Assembly: GCF_016583835.1 (NCBI RefSeq)
Contig: NZ_NRRW01000002.1
Span: 977 to 64,976 of the forward strand
Length of the DNA: 64,000 bases
Direction: 5' to 3'
Source of the DNA: Thiococcus pfennigii
GTDB lineage: Bacteria > Pseudomonadota > Gammaproteobacteria > Chromatiales > Chromatiaceae
The position numbers and the translations under genes were made by a program. The notes below the pieces were generated by a model, which saw only the letters and a list, made by a program, of their open reading frames with translations, ran no database searches and was not told where the DNA came from. Positions 12,659 through 23,531 of the stretch are shown here, in pieces. The first letter of the stretch is position 1. Every line of letters begins with the position of its first letter.

Positions 12659-13045
12659 TGCCAAGCGCACCCGCCTTCGTGGACGGGGCAGGGAGGCCCC
12701 GCCGCGCGCCCCATCGACGATGTCCGCCCCCGACGCTGGCGACGGCGAACCTTTCCCGTCCTCTCCCCTCTAACATCCGATGCCCGCATCGCGGCATCCT
12801 CGGAAGTGCCCTGCCCGGGCCCCTTCCCGTCCGCCAGGCAAGGGGGCCCCGGCTTTGTTTCCCCGGTCGCCGACCCGATGTAGCATGCCATCGTCATGCT
12901 CGATCGACGCGCCGCGCTGCGGCTGCCCGGGCAAGGCTCGGTCGGGATCGACCCGGCCGCCGGATGCTGGACTCCGCAACCGCCCTACCCCTGGGCTCGC
13001 GCGGCCAAGCGCGATCGCGCAGCTATTTCTCGAGGCTCGAAGCGA
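12659..13045. other. 387-bp gap before ftsH
   Basis: No gene is recognised. The ftsH frame is open back to 12896, but the extra 50 codons do not resemble FtsH, so this part is taken as leader and promoter region. No clear promoter or structured RNA was identified. Confidence 0.5.
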
Positions 13046-14983
<1,938 letters not shown>

Positions 14984-14994
14984 GCCTCAGCCCA

Positions 14995-15019
14995 GGCCCG
15001 CGGGCATCGCCCGCGGGCC
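14995..15019 (+). terminator. Hairpin after ftsH
   Basis: GGCCCGCGGGC pairs perfectly with GCCCGCGGGCC around an ATC loop, 12 bp after the ftsH stop. It is followed by C/T-rich sequence rather than a clean T-run, so it is a probable but not ideal intrinsic terminator. Confidence 0.55.
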
Positions 15020-15270
15020 CCTCTCCGCCCCGCCGCGGCGAGCCATCGCTCGCCGGCCCCGCCCGAGCCGGCCACCGGTCGCCGGCACGGCCCTGCCAGC
15101 ACGACGCCGCCTGCTCGTTCCCCCAGACCCCGCGGACCCAATCGGTCTCTGCGCCTCGATCGGATGCGAAGCAGCCGTCCCAAGCCCCGATCGGGACGGA
15201 ATCCGAGCTGGACGCTCAGATGCTATGCTGTCCAGGATCCTCCATCCCGAACGACGAGAGGTCGAATGCC

Positions 15271-15924
15271 ATGGCGGAAGCCGCACTGGAGCGTCGGGTC
15301 GACACGCTCGAAGAGTACATGAAGGAGCTGAGCTACCAGTCCCTGCGCACCGAGATGGAACTGGCCCGTCTCAGCAAGGAGATGCGAGAGTTCAAGGACG
15401 AGATGCGGGCGTTCAAGGACGAGATGGGCGAGTTCAAGGACGAGATGCGCACCTTCAAAGACGAGTCCGTGCAAGAACGACGGCACATGAACAAGCAGTG
15501 GGGCGACCTGGCCAATCGGCTCGGCACCCTGGTGGAGGACATCGTCGCGCCGAACCTGCCGCGCATTGCCGAGACCCTGTTCGGCTGCACCAACCCCGAT
15601 CTGTTCGCGATCCGCATCAGGCGCCGCTTCGATGGTGCGAGCCGCGAATACGACGCCTTGCTGGCCTGCGGGGGGGTCCTGCTCGTCAACGAGACCAAGT
15701 CGCGCCTGCTCGATAGCCACGTCCCGGCCACGCTCGAGAAGCTTGCCGAGATCCCGAACGTCTTTCCCGAATATGCCGAACGGCGCTGTATCGGCCTGCT
15801 CGCGACCCTCTATCCGGATCCGAGCGTCGTGCGGCTCGCGACCCGCCACGGCCTGCTCGTCATGGGCATGGGCGACGAGACGATGCAGATCCTCAACCCC
15901 GAGGCGCTGACCCACTCCGCCTGA
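15271..15924 (+). CDS. Coiled-coil protein with PD-(D/E)XK-like C-terminal domain (DUF3782-like)
   Basis: A 217-residue cytoplasmic protein of unknown function. The N-terminal part (about 5-80) is a coiled coil. Residues 37-64 are four consecutive heptads: EMREFKD, EMRAFKD, EMGEFKD and EMRTFKD, encoded by a 21-bp repeat at 15379-15462. The C-terminal part (about 90-210) contains YDALLACGGVLLVNETKSRL, where Asp128 and Glu141-Thr-Lys143 fit the D...ExK signature of PD-(D/E)XK nuclease folds. Similar proteins are common in multiple copies in Chromatiaceae and cyanobacteria from memory; nuclease activity is not established. The start ATG at 15271 follows ACGAGAG. Confidence 0.7.
   Translation: MAEAALERRVDTLEEYMKELSYQSLRTEMELARLSKEMREFKDEMRAFKDEMGEFKDEMRTFKDESVQERRHMNKQWGDLANRLGTLVEDIVAPNLPRIAETLFGCTNPDLFAIRIRRRFDGASREYDALLACGGVLLVNETKSRLLDSHVPATLEKLAEIPNVFPEYAERRCIGLLATLYPDPSVVRLATRHGLLVMGMGDETMQILNPEALTHSA
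15379..15462 (+). repeat. 21-bp coding tandem repeat (four heptads)
   Basis: Four in-frame units of the form GAGATGCGxxxxTTCAAGGAC encode four heptads of a coiled coil. Repeat number could change by slippage without breaking the frame. Confidence 0.85.
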
Positions 15925-16212
15925 AATCCGCGGCGAACCGCCATCGGCAACCGCTCACGCACCAGTCGCAAGACCCGCTCCCGCGCGACGCGACCCGCAC
16001 CGTCCCGCGACCCCTGAACCTAAGAGCGGCAGTTGACCGCTTCCTCATGGATTGAAGTCGTTGAAATGGCGAAGAGGCCGTACGTGAGTCCTGCTCACCA
16101 GCCCGGTCGATGACCGCGCGCGTTTTCGGGTTCGAGGCCCCGGTCGTCCCGACCATGCCCAGACGTCGCGTCATCGACGGCCGCCACCCGCCCGGCGGTG
16201 GAGGCGCAAAGC

Positions 16213-17532
16213 TCAATCCCAGCCGACGAGGCCCGGCCACGGATGGTCGAACCACGCCGGTGTCGACCTGTCGTCGCGCGGCCCGAGGCCGGGCACGGCG
16301 ATCAATTCATCGCCAGCGAAGATCAGCGGGACATAGCACCTCAGCCACGCGGGTACGCCAGCCTCCTGGAAGAGGTTCTTGAGGGACCGACTGGGACCTC
16401 GGGGGTGCGGGCGCAGGCGCGCGCCGGGGACGGCGAAGCGGACCTGGATGGGCCGCGCAAGCCCATCGTCGACACAGGTGGGCAGGCGGGCGAGGCGACC
16501 GAGCCCGCTCGGGAGCTCAAGATCGGCCCCGGACGACCAGTCGAGGACCAGGTCGGCCGCTGGGGGCGGCGGCAACGGGCGGAGCGCAAAGAGGCGCTCG
16601 CGATAGCGACGGATCTCGGTGCCAGGCCAGGCGACCAGCGGGTCGGCATCGGCGCGGGCCGCGAGGACCTCGCACCGCACCCGCTCGAGGTGGACCTGAT
16701 CGGGCACCGACAGCCCCCGTTCCCGGATCCAGTAGCGAAGCACAGCGCGGCAGTGCGCTGGGGCGAGTACGCGCAGGCCGGGGATCGACAGGGTGCCGTC
16801 GCCGGTCGCGAGGCGCGCGGACAACTCGGCGGCGGTGCCGTCGACGAGGTGGGCCGCCTCGGCGCAGTGCCGGGCACTGCGGGCGATGGTCGAGGCCGCC
16901 GCCGGCCAACGCGCGCGCAGGCGCGGCAGGATCTCATGGCGCAGCAGATTGCGGTCGAGGTCGAGCGTCGCGTTGCTCGGATCCTCGACCCAGGCGAGCC
17001 CAGCCCGCACGGCATACTCATGTAGATCGCCGCGGCGGTACCCGAGCAAGGGGCGCACGAGCCGCCCAACGCCGAGTGGGCTGTCCGCCGGCATTGCCGC
17101 GAGGCCGTGGACACCACTGCCACGCAGCAGGGCGAGGAGCAGGGTCTCGGCCTGGTCGTCCTGATGATGGGCGGCGAGGATGAGATCATCCGGCTCGAGC
17201 AGCCCGGCAAGCGCGCCGTAACGGGCCGCCCGCGCGGCCGCCTCGGGGCTCTCGCCGGGCGCGGCATGCGCGGAGACGGTGAGCGTCGCGAGCGGTACCC
17301 CGAGATCGCCACAGACGCGCGCGCAATGACGTGCCCACTGCGCCGCGGCCGCTTGCAGGCCGTGGTCGACGTGGACGGCGCGCAGCGCGAACGGCAGTCG
17401 CGACCCCAGTGCCGCGAGGGCGTGCAGGAGGACGGTGGAGTCGAGCCCGCCGCTGAACGCGACCCAGCCGCGACGAGCGGCCGCGAAGCGCGCCAGGGGA
17501 GGCAGGAGATGGTGCGGCTCGAGCGTGGGCAT
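16213..17532 (-). CDS. tilS: tRNA(Ile)-lysidine synthetase
   Basis: A 439-residue ATP-dependent enzyme that converts C34 of tRNA-Ile(CAU) to lysidine, changing both decoding and aminoacylation. The PP-loop motif SGGLDSTVL lies near residue 28, and AAHHQDDQAETLLL and LLGYRR follow as in the N-terminal catalytic domain. The C-terminal tRNA-binding region is present. It lies 28 bp downstream of accA on the same strand, a common gammaproteobacterial arrangement. Confidence 0.94.
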   Translation of the reverse strand: MPTLEPHHLLPPLARFAAARRGWVAFSGGLDSTVLLHALAALGSRLPFALRAVHVDHGLQAAAAQWARHCARVCGDLGVPLATLTVSAHAAPGESPEAAARAARYGALAGLLEPDDLILAAHHQDDQAETLLLALLRGSGVHGLAAMPADSPLGVGRLVRPLLGYRRGDLHEYAVRAGLAWVEDPSNATLDLDRNLLRHEILPRLRARWPAAASTIARSARHCAEAAHLVDGTAAELSARLATGDGTLSIPGLRVLAPAHCRAVLRYWIRERGLSVPDQVHLERVRCEVLAARADADPLVAWPGTEIRRYRERLFALRPLPPPPAADLVLDWSSGADLELPSGLGRLARLPTCVDDGLARPIQVRFAVPGARLRPHPRGPSRSLKNLFQEAGVPAWLRCYVPLIFAGDELIAVPGLGPRDDRSTPAWFDHPWPGLVGWD

Positions 17533-17560
17533 CGCGCCCTCGCGGTCGGCAGGCCTGGGC

Positions 17561-18517
<957 letters not shown>

Positions 18518-18600
18518 GGCGGCGGAAGTTTATACGATCGCCGACCACAACGATAGACGGGTTGCACCGCACGCTCGACTCCAGCCCCGGCGGCGGCCCC

Positions 18601-19362
18601 TCAGCGCCCCCCCAGCTGGACGAGCCGCTCGCCCACCCAGCCGCGCCACTCGGTGAGCCAGGGCGACGGATGCCAGAGCCGCGCCGCGAGGGCCTCGCGC
18701 GTATAGCCGAGGCCGCGCGCGGCCTCGGTGACCGGGGCCAGGCTCGGCGCGGTCAGCACCAGCGCGATCGCGGCCCCGGCCATGCCGAGCGAGCTCCACG
18801 GCGAACGCAGGCTGAAGGGCTTCAGCGCGGTGCCGAACGAGCGCCTCACGCGACTGTTGAGCAGGTCCACGCTGGCCAACTCATCGAGACACAGGTGGGT
18901 CAGATAACCGAGCCCGGTGAAGCCCGCGAAGACCCAGGACTCCCAGGCCGAACGCCCGACCACCCAGTAGGCCAGATTGGCCGCGCCGAGCGCCGCGAAC
19001 AAGGCCGCCAGCCACGAGTGCCAGACGCCACGGTGGACCGTGAAGTGGGCGAAGACCTCGAAGAGACCGTAGCGCACGAGGAGGAAGACCACCGTCCAGA
19101 CCAGGGCCAACTCGAACAACGCGAGGCGCTCGATCAGCGCGAAGCCGACCAGGAAGGCGGCCGCCGCGCCGATGAAGGCGAAGAAGGCCCGCACCGGGGT
19201 CGAGCTGTCCGAATCGATGTCGGGCAGGAGCCCACCGACGACGCCGACGGCAAAATAGGCCTGCGCCTGGCCGGCGTCGGCCAACCCGACCGCGAAGAGG
19301 CCGAGTGCCGCCGTGCTGCTGACGGCCGCCGCGCCGTAGAGGTGAGTCGCGAAGTTCGCCAT
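18601..19362 (-). CDS. DUF457/YdjM-type membrane-bound metal-dependent hydrolase
   Basis: A 253-residue integral membrane protein. It begins MANFATHLYGAA and shows several hydrophobic segments and the family His/Asp motifs: GGLLPDIDSDSSTP, HRGVWHSW and YLTHLCLDEL. These conserved residues suggest a metal site in the membrane, but the reaction is unknown; relatives include LexA-regulated YdjM of E. coli. The start at 19362 is chosen because it is where the conserved histidine-containing start lies, although the frame is open further upstream. Likely co-transcribed with accA and tilS. Confidence 0.82.
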   Translation of the reverse strand: MANFATHLYGAAAVSSTAALGLFAVGLADAGQAQAYFAVGVVGGLLPDIDSDSSTPVRAFFAFIGAAAAFLVGFALIERLALFELALVWTVVFLLVRYGLFEVFAHFTVHRGVWHSWLAALFAALGAANLAYWVVGRSAWESWVFAGFTGLGYLTHLCLDELASVDLLNSRVRRSFGTALKPFSLRSPWSSLGMAGAAIALVLTAPSLAPVTEAARGLGYTREALAARLWHPSPWLTEWRGWVGERLVQLGGR

Positions 19363-19495
19363 CGCCGAAGGTCGCCCGCCGCCTGTCGATCGAAAGAATC
19401 TGACCCCAATCATAGCGCACGATGCCGGACAGGCGCGGCCGCAATGGGCTCCGCCCGCTCCGGGCACTCGGCGCGATTGGCGCCCGCCAGGTTTC

Positions 19496-19522
19496 GTGCT
19501 ACAAAACATCCTTTGGTAACAC
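19496..19522 (+). promoter_or_regulatory. Putative NikR operator upstream of the nickel transporter
   Basis: GTGCTAC, 13 bp, then GTAACAC: an inverted repeat with one mismatch, 78 bp before the nikK start codon. From memory this fits the NikR-type operator form GTGTTAC-N13/14-GTAACAC described from comparative genomics for several non-enteric bacteria. NikR would repress nickel uptake when nickel is sufficient. No nikR gene is in the window. Confidence 0.55.
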
Positions 19523-19600
19523 CAGTCCCGCGACCGTCCGACGACCGAGCGCCCCCCGCCGACGGACGCCAGCCGATCCACGAACATCCGAGGATTCGAA

Positions 19601-20398
19601 ATGCCGCCACACACCCCGAACCGCAAGCCGCTCACGGCGGCGCTCCGCCTCCCCTTGGCCGCGCTACTGGCCGCACCGTTCGCCGCCCAGGCCCACTTCC
19701 AGGAGCTGATCCCCGACCGCGCGATCCTCGACGAGGACACGGGCAGCCGCGTCGAGCTGGAGATGCGCTTCACCCACCCGATGGCCCGGGGGCCGCTGAT
19801 GGAGATGGGCACGCCGGTGCGCTTCGGCGTCCTCGGCCCGGCCGGGCGCGAGGATCTGAGTGGCGCCTTGACGCGGGTCGAACAGGACGGCAAGTCGACC
19901 TACCAGGCCCGCTACCGGGCGAAGGAGCCCGGCGATTACGTCTTCTACCTCGAGCCGGCCGCCTACTGGGAGCCGGCCGAGGGCGTGATGATCGTCCACT
20001 ACACCAAGGTCGTCGTCGATGGCTTCGGCGCCGAGGAGGGCTGGGATGCCGAGGTCGGCCTGCCGGTCGAGATCGAACCCTTGGTGCGCCCCTACGGCCT
20101 GTGGACCGGCAACCTGTTCCAAGGCCTCGTCAAAAAGGCCGGCCAGCCGGTGCCCTTCGCCGAGATCGAGGTAGAATGGCGCAACGACGGTAGCCTCACG
20201 GCCCCGGCCGGTCCCTACGTCACCCAGGTCATCAAGGCCGATGCCAATGGGGTATTCAGCTACGCGATGCCGCACGCCGGCTGGTGGGGCTTCGCCGCCC
20301 TGCTCGAGGGCGACGCGCCGATGAAGAATCCGGCCGGCGACGAGGTCCCGGTCGAGCAGGGTGCGCTGATCTGGGTCCAGACCCGGGATATGAAATAG
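19601..20398 (+). CDS. nikK: Nickel ECF transporter accessory protein NikK (DUF4198)
   Basis: A 265-residue exported DUF4198 protein and the first gene of a nikKMLQO cluster. The signal peptide ends at FAAQA, so the mature protein begins [11 protein letters not shown] with an N-terminal His, a natural metal ligand. The rest is beta-rich (two DUF4198-like parts, about 33-155 and 165-260). NikK is thought to help present nickel to the membrane component NikM; its exact role is not settled. A NikR-like operator lies upstream. The next gene, nikM, starts about 125 bp later. Confidence 0.82.
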   Translation: MPPHTPNRKPLTAALRLPLAALLAAPFAAQAHFQELIPDRAILDEDTGSRVELEMRFTHPMARGPLMEMGTPVRFGVLGPAGREDLSGALTRVEQDGKSTYQARYRAKEPGDYVFYLEPAAYWEPAEGVMIVHYTKVVVDGFGAEEGWDAEVGLPVEIEPLVRPYGLWTGNLFQGLVKKAGQPVPFAEIEVEWRNDGSLTAPAGPYVTQVIKADANGVFSYAMPHAGWWGFAALLEGDAPMKNPAGDEVPVEQGALIWVQTRDMK

Positions 20399-20509
20399 GG
20401 CCAGGTTCACGAACCAGTGGCGGGCGACGGGGCGCAAAACCGCCATCCGGTGATCCCCGAACCGTCACTGGCCCACCCGCGCCCCGGCCGTGTCGGCGCG
20501 CCTCCTTGC

Positions 20510-20525
20510 GGAGAGAGCCCCCATC
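20510..20525 (+). promoter_or_regulatory. Ribosome binding site supporting an ATC start for nikM
   Basis: GGAGAGAG begins at 20510, with 9 nt between its GGAG core and an ATC codon at 20523-20525. The next codons are GCC CAC ATC CCA GAT (Ala-His-Ile-Pro-Asp), exactly the expected start of the CbiM/NikM family after Met. The only upstream in-frame start, GTG at 20490, has no Shine-Dalgarno sequence. Confidence 0.55.
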
Positions 20526-21149
20526 GCCCACATCCCAGATGGCGTCCTCGCGGCCCCGGTGCTGGTCACCGGGGCCGTCGTCACGGCCGGCGCCGTGCTC
20601 GTCGGGCTGCGCCAGCTCGATTACGAGCGCATCCCGCAGGCCGCCGTCCTCGCCGCCGCCTTCTTCGTCGCCTCGCTGATCGCCGTCCCGCTCGGACCGA
20701 GCAGCGTCCACCTGCTGCTGAACGGCCTGATGGGCCTGGTGCTCGGCTGGGCGGCGGCGCCGGCGATCCTCGTCGCGCTCGCACTCCAGGCGGTCTTCTT
20801 CGGCTTCGGCGGGCTGCTGGTGCTCGGCGTCAACACGATGAACATGGCCGTGCCCGCCTTGGTCTGCGCCGCCCTCTTCCGGGCACCGCTTCGCCGCCAC
20901 CCGGGCCGGGGGGCGTTCTTGATCGGGGCCGGCGCCGGCGCCCTCGGCGTGCTCCTGACCGGGGTCCTGATCGCCGTGGCGCTGGCCGCGAGCGGCTCGG
21001 CGCTGGCGCCAGCGGCCAAGATCATCCTCTTGACCTATCTGCCGCTCGCCCTCGTCGAGGCCGTCGTGACCGGCGCCGCCGTCACGTTCCTCGGGCGGGT
21101 GGCCCCCGAGATCCTCTGCCCGCCGGAGGCCACTGGCCATGATCGATAA
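20523..21149 (+). CDS. nikM: Nickel ECF transporter substrate-binding membrane protein NikM (CbiM family)
   Basis: A roughly 208-residue polytopic membrane protein, the metal-specificity component of the Ni/Co energy-coupling-factor transporter. The signature (M)AHIPDGVL is at the extreme N-terminus, and VHLLLNGLMGL and VNTMNMAVPAL carry further conserved positions. In this family the free N-terminus and the His at position 2 bind the metal. No ATG is available there: the codon before Ala-His is ATC. Initiation at ATC is favoured over GTG at 20490 (MSARLLAERAP extension) because of the ribosome binding site spacing; a base error is also possible. Ends overlapping nikL by 11 bp. Confidence 0.8.
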   Translation: MAHIPDGVLAAPVLVTGAVVTAGAVLVGLRQLDYERIPQAAVLAAAFFVASLIAVPLGPSSVHLLLNGLMGLVLGWAAAPAILVALALQAVFFGFGGLLVLGVNTMNMAVPALVCAALFRAPLRRHPGRGAFLIGAGAGALGVLLTGVLIAVALAASGSALAPAAKIILLTYLPLALVEAVVTGAAVTFLGRVAPEILCPPEATGHDR

Positions 21150-21747
21150 ACGCCTGGCGCTGGCCTGCCTCCTGCTCGCGACGGCCACGCCCCTGCACGC
21201 CCACCTGCTCAAGGTCTTCGCCTTCGCCGAGGGCGAGCGCATCGAAGGCCGCGCCTACTTCGCCGGCGGGGCCCGGGCGAAGGGCGCCGCGGTCGAGGTA
21301 CTGGCCCCGGACGGACGGGTGCTCGCGGCGCTGCGCACTGACGACGACGGCGAGTTCAGCTACCAGGCCAATGCGGCGATCGACCACCGCATCCGCGTCG
21401 ACAGCGGCGACGGCCATGTCGCGGAGTGGACCGTCCCCGCCACCGAGTTGGAGATCGCGGCGCCGGCGGCCGGCGACCCTGACCGGCCGGCCGCGCCGAC
21501 CGAGAGCACACCCGAGGCGACGCCGGCGGAGACGGCCGCGGCGTCCGTGCCCGCCACCGAATCCCCCGGCGACCTGGAGGTCCTCATCGAGCGGGCCGTC
21601 GCCCGCCAGGTTCGGCCGCTGCGCGAGCAACTGGTCGCCTACGAGGAGCAGGTGCGGCTGCACGACATCCTCGGCGGCCTGGGCTATATCCTCGGGCTCG
21701 CCGGCCTTGCGGCCTGGTGGCAGGCCAGTCGACGACGCGGTCGATGA
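21139..21747 (+). CDS. nikL: Nickel ECF transporter component NikL
   Basis: A 202-residue protein with a signal peptide (ATPLHA cleavage), so the mature N-terminus is HLLKVFAFAEG, again His first. An extracytoplasmic beta domain (about 25-110) is followed by a Pro/Ala/Thr-rich linker and a C-terminal transmembrane helix (about 175-195) ending in WWQASRRRGR. This layout is that of NikL, which replaces CbiN in nickel-type transporters. It overlaps nikM by 11 bp and its stop overlaps the nikQ start as ATGA, so translation is probably coupled. Confidence 0.78.
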   Translation: MIDKRLALACLLLATATPLHAHLLKVFAFAEGERIEGRAYFAGGARAKGAAVEVLAPDGRVLAALRTDDDGEFSYQANAAIDHRIRVDSGDGHVAEWTVPATELEIAAPAAGDPDRPAAPTESTPEATPAETAAASVPATESPGDLEVLIERAVARQVRPLREQLVAYEEQVRLHDILGGLGYILGLAGLAAWWQASRRRGR

Positions 21748-22508
21748 GGGTCGCGACAACACCGCTCACGCCGAGCACCGCCGGCGACTGGCTCGCGACC
21801 CGCGACGCCCGACTGCGGATCCTCGCCGCGGTGGCCTTCGCGCTGGTCACCGTGGGCCTCGAACGGCTACCGGCCCTGCTGCTCGCGCTGATCCTCGCCG
21901 CCGCGGCGGCAGCCGCCGGCGGGCTCACGCTGGGCAACGCGCTGCGCCGGCTCGCACCGCTCGCTGGGCTCCTCGCGATCCTGTTCGCGACCCTGCCGCT
22001 GATGGTGCCCGGCACGCCCTGGCTCGAACTCGGCCCGCTGAGCGCGAGCCGCGAGGGCCTGCTCGAGGCGATGCGGATCGCCCTCAAGGCGAGCGCCGTC
22101 GTCCTCGCGATGCTCGGGCTGGTCGGCTCGCTCGACCCCGTGACCCTCGGCCACGCGCTCGCGCGCCTGGGCCTGCCGGACAAGCTGGTGCACCTCTTCC
22201 TGTTCACGGTGCGCTACATCGATGTCCTGCACGGCGAGTACCGCCGGCTGCGCCAGGCCCTGCGCGCCCGGGCCTTCGTCCCGCGCAGCGACGCCCACAC
22301 CTGGCGCACGCTCGGCTGGCTGGTCGGGATGCTGCTCGTGCGCAGCCTCGAGCGCGCCCGCCGGGTGACGGCGGCGATGAAGTGCCGCGGCTTCGCCGGG
22401 CACTTCTACCGCCTCGATCAGCTCGCCTGGCACCGGGGCGATACGGCTGCGGCACTCGGCGCCGGGGCCACGCTCGCCCTCCTCTTCCTCCTCGGACGGC
22501 CGGCATGA
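21744..22508 (+). CDS. nikQ: Nickel ECF transporter transmembrane component NikQ (CbiQ family)
   Basis: A 254-residue membrane protein, the T component that couples the ATPase to the substrate-binding subunit. The hydrophobic segments fit CbiQ, and the cytoplasmic coupling motifs are visible as RRLRQALRARAF and LERARRVTAAMKCRGF (the Ala-Arg-Gly type helices). A GTG at 21717 is also possible, but the ATG at 21744 forms an ATGA overlap with the nikL stop and is preferred. The stop overlaps the nikO start (ATGA). Confidence 0.88.
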   Translation: MRVATTPLTPSTAGDWLATRDARLRILAAVAFALVTVGLERLPALLLALILAAAAAAAGGLTLGNALRRLAPLAGLLAILFATLPLMVPGTPWLELGPLSASREGLLEAMRIALKASAVVLAMLGLVGSLDPVTLGHALARLGLPDKLVHLFLFTVRYIDVLHGEYRRLRQALRARAFVPRSDAHTWRTLGWLVGMLLVRSLERARRVTAAMKCRGFAGHFYRLDQLAWHRGDTAAALGAGATLALLFLLGRPA

Positions 22509-23299
22509 GCGCCCCGCTCCTCGCACTGCGCGGGGTGACCTGCGGCTATCCGGGGCGCACCGTGCTGCGCGAGGCGGACCTGGAGATCGCCGCCGGCGAG
22601 CGCCTCGCCCTGGTCGGGGCCAACGGCTCGGGCAAGACCACACTGCTGCACCTGTTGGTCGGCCTGCACCCGCCGAGCGCCGGGCGCGTCATCGCCTTCG
22701 GCACCGACTGCCGCGACGAGGCGGACTTCATCCCGGTGCGCCGCCGGGTCGGGCTCGTCTTCCAGGACGCCGACGACCAGCTCTTCTGTCCAACCGTCCT
22801 CGAGGACGTCGCCTTCGGCCCGCTGAATCTGGGCCTGTCGGTCGCCGAGGCGCGCGCCGTCGCCGAAGAGACCCTCGCGACCCTCGGCCTGGCCGGGCTC
22901 GCCGGGCGCGTCACCCATCGCCTCTCGGGCGGCGAGAAGCGCCTCGTCGCACTCGCCACCGTGCTCGCGATGCGCCCCGAGGTCCTGCTCCTCGACGAGC
23001 CGACCACCGGCCTCGACGAGGCCACCGAGCGGCGCCTCGTCGAGCACCTGGCCGGCCTGCCTCAGGCGATGCTCTTCGTCTCCCACGATCGCGCGTTGGT
23101 CGCACGCCTCGCGACGCGCGTCATCCTGCTCGGGGAGGGGCGACTGCGCCCGGCGAGCGTCCACGTCCACCCGCACACCCATGTGCACGCCCACATCCAC
23201 CCGCTGGAGGGTGCCGCCGGCCACGGCCACGAGGCCCCCGCGGGCCACACCGATCACCACCGCACGCCGATCGGGTCGGGCAGCGCGGACCTTTCCTGA
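22505..23299 (+). CDS. nikO: Nickel ECF transporter ATPase NikO with His-rich tail (CbiO family)
   Basis: A 264-residue ABC ATPase. Walker A GANGSGKT at 38-45, Q-loop FQDADDQLF at 87-95, signature LSGGE at 140-144, Walker B LLLDEP at 161-166 and switch SHD at 193-195. Residues 220-252 form an unusual tail with 12 His in 33 residues (alternating HVHPHTHVHAHIH, then GHGHE and DHH), which probably binds nickel or another metal. ATGA overlap with nikQ. It provides ATP hydrolysis for NikKMLQO. A repeat and then the convergent SulP gene follow. Confidence 0.92.
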   Translation: MSAPLLALRGVTCGYPGRTVLREADLEIAAGERLALVGANGSGKTTLLHLLVGLHPPSAGRVIAFGTDCRDEADFIPVRRRVGLVFQDADDQLFCPTVLEDVAFGPLNLGLSVAEARAVAEETLATLGLAGLAGRVTHRLSGGEKRLVALATVLAMRPEVLLLDEPTTGLDEATERRLVEHLAGLPQAMLFVSHDRALVARLATRVILLGEGRLRPASVHVHPHTHVHAHIHPLEGAAGHGHEAPAGHTDHHRTPIGSGSADLS

Positions 23300-23384
23300 T
23301 CGATGGTCCGCGCAGCGAACCCGATCGGTCGGAACCGTCTTGGTTCTTGGATCGCGCGACGCCGCCCCGCCCCGCTCAGATGTT

Positions 23385-23470
23385 GAAGACCCCGCCATGC
23401 TCAGTCGCCTAAGCGACTGAAAATTAAGCGAAGCGGAGATCGCATTTTCGCTTCGCGCCTCGAAGAATTG
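23385..23470 (-). repeat. Dispersed hairpin repeat (copy with inverse orientation to 27.1 kb)
   Basis: Read on the reverse strand, this segment (GGCGCGAAGCGAAAATGCGAT, then CAGTCGC...GCGACTGA, then ATGGCGGGGTCTTC) closely matches the forward strand of 27128-27215. TCAGTCGC and GCGACTGA (23401-23420) form a perfect small hairpin. It lies between the stop codons of nikO and the SulP gene. Confidence 0.75.
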
Positions 23471-23531
23471 CCCGGATGGCCGCTTTTCAAGGTCCCCCCA
23501 AGGTGTGGGCGGCAGGGAGAAAGGCCGGACG

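Noticed and set aside
19363-19600. Cobalamin riboswitch upstream of the nickel/cobalt transporter
   Set aside because: No B12-box-like sequence or conserved structure was seen. The accessory genes nikK and nikL and the NikR-like site point to nickel.
21371-22504. 642-codon + strand frame continuing into nikO
   Set aside because: Only the last 264 codons (from 22505) match an ABC ATPase. The upstream part is an out-of-frame reading of nikL and nikQ.
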